Shown here piece after piece: positions 60,694-64,000 of a stretch of 64,000 bases of DNA. A model generated the notes under the pieces. That model worked only from the letters and a program-made list of their open reading frames with translations. It did not search any database and had not been told where the DNA came from. Made by a program: the position numbers and the translations under genes. Origin of the DNA: Sphingomonas psychrotolerans (GTDB lineage Bacteria > Pseudomonadota > Alphaproteobacteria > Sphingomonadales > Sphingomonadaceae); the NCBI RefSeq assembly GCF_002796605.1, contig NZ_CP024923.1, positions 1,178,001-1,242,000 of the forward strand. Reading direction: 5' to 3'. Every line of letters begins with the position of its first letter. The first letter of the stretch is position 1.

Positions 60694-60793
60694 AGTCCCT
60701 GTTTTCCTTTGTCTGGGGCTCTGAATTCCGTGTGAACGCACCTAGAATGCCGGTGGGGCCGTTGCAAGGGGGCACACCCCCGGCCCGGTACGT

Positions 60794-61321
60794 TCAGGCC
60801 TGCGAAAATTCGAAGCTCGCATATTGGATCGTGCTGAGGAAAGCGAAATATTCGGCGAGCAGCTCGGCATTCTCGCGCGTCTGCTTCGCTTCGTCGGTGA
60901 CCGACCCCTTGATCAGCTCCTGGTTCTCGACCGGGGTGAGCACGCGATTGCGCGTCTCCTCGGGCAGCGCGTGGAAGCGATCCTCGAGCGCCGCCGCGTC
61001 GAACCCGCGCTCGCCGATCACTCGCGTGGCCACCGGCAGGCCGAGCCTGGCCAGCGTGTAGATCCGCGCCGCCTTCACCGCCGCTTCGGACCAGTTATGC
61101 TCGAGCCCGCAGGCGGCCGCGGCGCTGGCGATGCTCCCGCCGACCGCAGGATCGTAGCTCGGCCGCTTGCCGCTCTCGGCCATGTTGCGCGAGACATCCG
61201 CGTGCAAGCTGGCAGTCACGGCGGGGCTCACCTTCCCCGCGACGCAATCGATCGTTGCGAGATCGGCGGCGTGCGCGGACGCCGCGAACGCGAGCAGCAG
61301 GGCAGTTACGATGATACGCAT
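60794..61321 (-). CDS. exported protein of unknown function inside the fab cluster
   Basis: The 175-residue product starts with a clear signal peptide (RIIVTALLLAFAASAHA). The rest is mostly helical: DCVAGKVSPAVTASLHADVS, AAAACGLEHNWSEAAVKAAR and the acidic C-terminus TDEAKQTRENAELLAEYFAF. Two Cys may pair. GGAG precedes the ATG at 61321 by eight bases. It splits fabG from acpP, which usually adjoin. I do not recognise a family; it may be a periplasmic protein carried along by position. Confidence 0.75.
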   Translation of the reverse strand: MRIIVTALLLAFAASAHAADLATIDCVAGKVSPAVTASLHADVSRNMAESGKRPSYDPAVGGSIASAAAACGLEHNWSEAAVKAARIYTLARLGLPVATRVIGERGFDAAALEDRFHALPEETRNRVLTPVENQELIKGSVTDEAKQTRENAELLAEYFAFLSTIQYASFEFSQA

Positions 61322-61344
61322 GATGGTTACTCCAGCCCCGGGGC

Positions 61345-62082
61345 TCAGAGCATCGCCATCCCGCCGTTGACATGCAAGGTCTGGCCGGTGACGTAGCCGG
61401 CTTCCCTGCTGGCGAGATAGACCACCGCCGCGGCGATATCCTCGCCATTGCCGAGGTCGCCTGCAGGGATGCGGCTGAGCAAGGCGGTCTTCTGGGCCTC
61501 GGGCAGCACCTCGGTCATCGCCGAGCGGATGAAGCCGGGAGCGACGCAATTGACCGTGATGTTGCGGCTGGCGAGCTCCTGCGCGAGCGCCTTGGACATG
61601 CCGACGAGCCCCGCCTTGGACGCGGCATAGTTGGCCTGCCCCGGATTGCCGGTGGCACCCACGACCGACGTGATCGAGATCATCCGGCCGTAGCGCGCTT
61701 TCATCATCGGCCTGGCTGCGGCGCGCATAAGGCGGAATGCGGCTTCGAGGTTGACGCGGATCACCGTGTCCCATTCCTCGTCCTTCATCCGCATCGCGAG
61801 ATTGTCGCGGGTGACGCCAGCGTTGTTGACGAGGATGTCGAGTTTGCCGAGCGCCTCGACCGCCTGGGGCACGAGCGCGTCGACCGCGGCGCCGTCGGAC
61901 AGGTTGCACGGGAGCGCGACGTGATCGCCGCCCAATTCGGCGCGAAACGTTTCGAGCTTCTCCGCATTCGAGCCCGAAACCGCGAGCCGCGCGCCCTGCG
62001 CGGCGAGCCCCTTGGCGATCGCCGAACCGATCCCGCCCGAAGCGCCGGTGACGAGGGCGGTCATGCCTGTGAGGTCGAACAT
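61345..62082 (-). CDS. fabG: 3-oxoacyl-ACP reductase
   Basis: NADPH-dependent reduction of beta-ketoacyl-ACP. The 245-residue short-chain dehydrogenase shows ALVTGASGGIGSAIAKGLAA (cofactor loop), LVNNAGVTRDNLAMRM, and SVVGATGNPGQANYAASKAG with the Ser, Tyr and Lys catalytic residues. Normally it directly follows fabD; here a GxxExxY cassette lies between. Confidence 0.97.
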   Translation of the reverse strand: MFDLTGMTALVTGASGGIGSAIAKGLAAQGARLAVSGSNAEKLETFRAELGGDHVALPCNLSDGAAVDALVPQAVEALGKLDILVNNAGVTRDNLAMRMKDEEWDTVIRVNLEAAFRLMRAAARPMMKARYGRMISITSVVGATGNPGQANYAASKAGLVGMSKALAQELASRNITVNCVAPGFIRSAMTEVLPEAQKTALLSRIPAGDLGNGEDIAAAVVYLASREAGYVTGQTLHVNGGMAML

Positions 62083-62096
62083 TGGGGTGGTCCTTC

Positions 62097-62513
62097 TTAT
62101 TGATTCACGCGAAGGCGCGAAGGCGCTAAGGGTTCATAGTTATTGACGATGCGGCGCAGCCCCTCTTTGAGCGTCGCGCCGCCGAAATTGATCAGCAGCC
62201 CAAGAGGCTGCTTGAGCAAGCGAAGATAGGTCAGCACCTGTTTGCCATGCACGGGATTGAGCCGTTCAATCGACTTCACCTCGACAAGCACCTGTCCATT
62301 CACGATGATGTCGGCTCGAAAGGCCGCCTGAAAAACAAGCCCGTCATATTCGATATCGATCGGGCATTGCTGAACTACCGAATGGCCTCGTTCTACAAGC
62401 TTCGCAGCCAAGATCGTCTCGTAAACACTTTCGAGCAGGCCGGGGCCAAGACCCATGTGCAGCTTCAGCGCAGCATCAATGATATCCGCTGCAGTCGCCT
62501 CGATGTCATGCAT
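62097..62513 (-). CDS. GxxExxY protein (PD-(D/E)xK nuclease-like)
   Basis: A 138-residue protein with the name-giving motif at residues 25-31 (GPGLLESVYE) and a PD-(D/E)xK-like core: FRADIIVNG (Asp 68) and VLVEVKS (Glu 78, Lys 80). Members are widespread, of unknown function. The ORF is bounded by 27-bp inverted repeats: its ATG abuts one, and its last codons (LAPSRLRVN) are encoded by the other. No clear ribosome site precedes the ATG. It sits between fabD and fabG with 4 bp and 14 bp to spare. Confidence 0.85.
   Translation of the reverse strand: MHDIEATAADIIDAALKLHMGLGPGLLESVYETILAAKLVERGHSVVQQCPIDIEYDGLVFQAAFRADIIVNGQVLVEVKSIERLNPVHGKQVLTYLRLLKQPLGLLINFGGATLKEGLRRIVNNYEPLAPSRLRVNQ
62104..62130 (+). 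repeat. 27-bp terminal inverted repeat of the GxxExxY cassette, left
   Basis: Begins TTCA and consists of the octamers CGCGAAGG, CGCGAAGG, CGCTAAG(G). It matches the right copy at 25 of 27 positions in inverted orientation. It overlaps the 3' end of the coding region. Confidence 0.85.
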
Positions 62514-62540
62514 CTTGGCGTCTTCGCGCCTTCGCGTGAA
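62514..62540 (-). repeat. 27-bp terminal inverted repeat of the GxxExxY cassette, right
   Basis: Read on the minus strand: TTCA, then CGCGAAGG, CGCGAAGA, CGCCAAG. It ends exactly at the ATG of the GxxExxY gene and begins four bases after the fabD stop codon. Confidence 0.85.
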
Positions 62541-62544
62541 AAAA

Positions 62545-63480
62545 TCAAAGTCCCTTCGCCAGCGCCTCGATGTCGTTCATCGTGACGAGGCTGGTGGTGG
62601 TGGCGTCGGGGGCGATGCGTTTGATCATGCCGGCGAGGACCTTGCCGCCGAATTCGACGAACTCGGTCACCCCCGCCGCCTGCATCGCCAGCACCGACTC
62701 GCGCCAGCGGACCATGCCGGTGACCTGCTCGACGAGGAGCGTGCGGATCGTGTCCGGGTCGGCGACGGGGGCGGCGGTGACGTTGGCGTAGACCGGGACG
62801 AACGGCGACTGGATCATGACCGCGGCAAGCGCCGCTTCCATCGCATCGGCGGCGGGCTGCATCAGTGGGCAGTGGAACGGCGCCGAGACCGGCAGCAGCA
62901 GCGCACGTTTGGCGCCCATTTCCTTGGCAAGCGGCAATGCACGCTCGATCGCGCCGAGATGCCCCGAAATCACCACCTGACCCGGATCATTGTCGTTCGC
63001 GACGGTGCAGACCTCGCCCTGCGCGGCGGCATCGGCGATCGACTGCGCCCTGGCGAGATCGACGCCGAGCAGAGCCGCCATCGCGCCGACCCCGACCGGT
63101 ACCGCAGCCTGCATGGCATTACCGCGGATGCGCAGCAATCTGGCGGCAGTCGCCAGATCGAACGCGCCCGCGGCGCAAAGCGCGCTATACTCGCCGAGGC
63201 TGTGGCCCGCGACGAAATCGGCCTTTTCGGCGAGGCGGATGCCGCCGTCCTTTTCGAGCACGCGCAACACCGCGATGGCGTTCGCCATGATCGCCGGCTG
63301 GGCGTTGGCGGTGAGCGTGAGCTGGTCCTCCGGCCCTTCGGCCATCAGCCTCGACAGCTTCTGACCGAGCGCTTCGTCGACTTCCTGGAAGACTTCGCGC
63401 GCATGCGGGCTGGCCGCGGCGAGCGCGCTGCCCATGCCGACCGCCTGGCTGCCCTGGCCGGGGAAGATGAACGCGCGCAT
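62545..63480 (-). CDS. fabD: malonyl-CoA:ACP transacylase
   Basis: Loads malonyl groups on ACP. The 311 residues start RAFIFPGQGSQAVGMGSALA, carry the nucleophile in FVAGHSLGEYSALCAAG, and PVSAPFHCPLMQPAAD with the catalytic His. ATG 63480 follows AAGGAGAG; the frame is open further upstream but this start matches the family. Divergent from the RcnB-like gene. Confidence 0.96.
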   Translation of the reverse strand: MRAFIFPGQGSQAVGMGSALAAASPHAREVFQEVDEALGQKLSRLMAEGPEDQLTLTANAQPAIMANAIAVLRVLEKDGGIRLAEKADFVAGHSLGEYSALCAAGAFDLATAARLLRIRGNAMQAAVPVGVGAMAALLGVDLARAQSIADAAAQGEVCTVANDNDPGQVVISGHLGAIERALPLAKEMGAKRALLLPVSAPFHCPLMQPAADAMEAALAAVMIQSPFVPVYANVTAAPVADPDTIRTLLVEQVTGMVRWRESVLAMQAAGVTEFVEFGGKVLAGMIKRIAPDATTTSLVTMNDIEALAKGL

Positions 63481-63685
63481 TTGTCTCTCCTTGGACTTCA
63501 GGCGGCGCGGGTTAGAACCGTTGCGGCATGCGGGCAAGCCTGTCCGCTCCGCCCAACCTGAACGAACCCCCGCGGCCTGCGACAATTGGCGACTCTTTTG
63601 CGGGCTCGCCGGGACAGGGCTGCGACAACCGGCTCCTAGATAAGGTTCAACGCCAGGCAACGGCGCGAACAAGAGGAGTTACGTC

Positions 63686-64000
63686 ATGAAGAAGTTCATT
63701 CTCGGTCTGGTCGCCGCTTCGATCGCCGCCACTCCCGCAATGGCCGCCGCGCCGCAGCAGTATCGCGGCTATGACGCGCCCCGCCAGGAGACAGTGATCA
63801 AGCATCGCCCCAACGGCAATGTCGTCGTCAGGCAGACCACGCAGCGCGGCTATGGCTATCGGAACGATCGCGGCTATCAAAACCAGAACTGGCAGAACCG
63901 CAACTGGCAGCGCGGCCAGCGCTTCGACAGCCGCTATGCGCGCAATTACCGGCAGATCGACTATCGCCAGTATCGCGACCTGCGGACGCCGCCGCGCGGT
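63686..64000 (+). CDS. RcnB-family periplasmic protein, truncated by window end
   Basis: The visible 105 codons give a signal peptide (KKFILGLVAASIAATPAMAA) and then a Tyr/Arg/Asn/Gln-rich region with repeated RGYGYRNDRGYQNQNWQNRN-type elements, leading into YRQIDYRQYRDLRTPPRG, the start of an RcnB domain. RcnB in E. coli helps nickel/cobalt homeostasis; the many sphingomonad copies have no proven role. AAGAGGAG precedes the ATG. The stop lies beyond 64000. Confidence 0.8.
   Translation, partial: MKKFILGLVAASIAATPAMAAAPQQYRGYDAPRQETVIKHRPNGNVVVRQTTQRGYGYRNDRGYQNQNWQNRNWQRGQRFDSRYARNYRQIDYRQYRDLRTPPRG

Overview
This is a high-GC chromosomal window that reads as an alphaproteobacterium of the order Sphingomonadales, most likely Sphingomonas or a close relative. 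The pointers are the rpsB-tsf-pyrH-frr-uppS-cdsA order, the intact Entner-Doudoroff set zwf-pgl-edd-glk-eda, an NADP isocitrate dehydrogenase of about 406 residues, a TonB-dependent receptor, and LexA boxes of the alphaproteobacterial GAAC-N7-GAAC type. Nearly all of it is housekeeping or ordinary accessory DNA. I see no prophage, plasmid region, rRNA, tRNA or CRISPR array.

Layout. 1-4714: translation, UMP kinase and envelope lipid genes on the minus strand, with a structured leader before rpsB and an attenuator between rpsB and tsf. 4715-5200: an intergenic promoter with two LexA boxes driving a 72-residue membrane protein. 5138-6738: pssA-psd phospholipid pair. 7039-12194: frameshifted methyltransferase, icd with a strong terminator, CPA2 antiporter, and a tandem pair of unknown exported proteins. 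12205-20531: alaS, two peptidases, a dicarboxylate-type symporter, GST and recA (LexA box). 20750-29478: ispE, a TPR protein and ETF-QO on one strand; a UDG-like protein, Slt and MoaB on the other; then a YbjN pair and a VOC protein. 29493-31850: a LexA box before a PA0069-type radical SAM gene, then a GDSL esterase. 31989-43616: frameshifted M1 peptidase, acyl-CoA ligase, dnaE, Gpx, GNAT and Lol transporter genes. 44140-50289: TonB receptor, heat-shock hsp20 with RpoH promoter and ROSE-like thermometer, frameshifted cyclophilin, pyrG, secG. 50499-58001: MarR, SH3 protein, argC and the Entner-Doudoroff operon. 58032-63480: mltG and the fab cluster (fabF, acpP, fabG, fabD), interrupted by a GxxExxY cassette. 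63686-end: start of an RcnB-like gene.

The most unusual signals are: (1) a local LexA regulon of three promoters, including a double-box promoter for a small single-pass membrane protein and one for a photolyase-like radical SAM gene; (2) a GxxExxY (PD-(D/E)xK-like) gene bounded by 27-bp inverted repeats built of 8-bp units, placed between fabD and fabG; (3) a complete RpoH plus ROSE-type thermosensor before hsp20.

Three reading frames (methyltransferase near 7556, M1 peptidase near 32669, cyclophilin near 47551) are each broken by what looks like loss of one base in a C/G run. That pattern suggests residual sequencing or assembly errors more than true gene decay.
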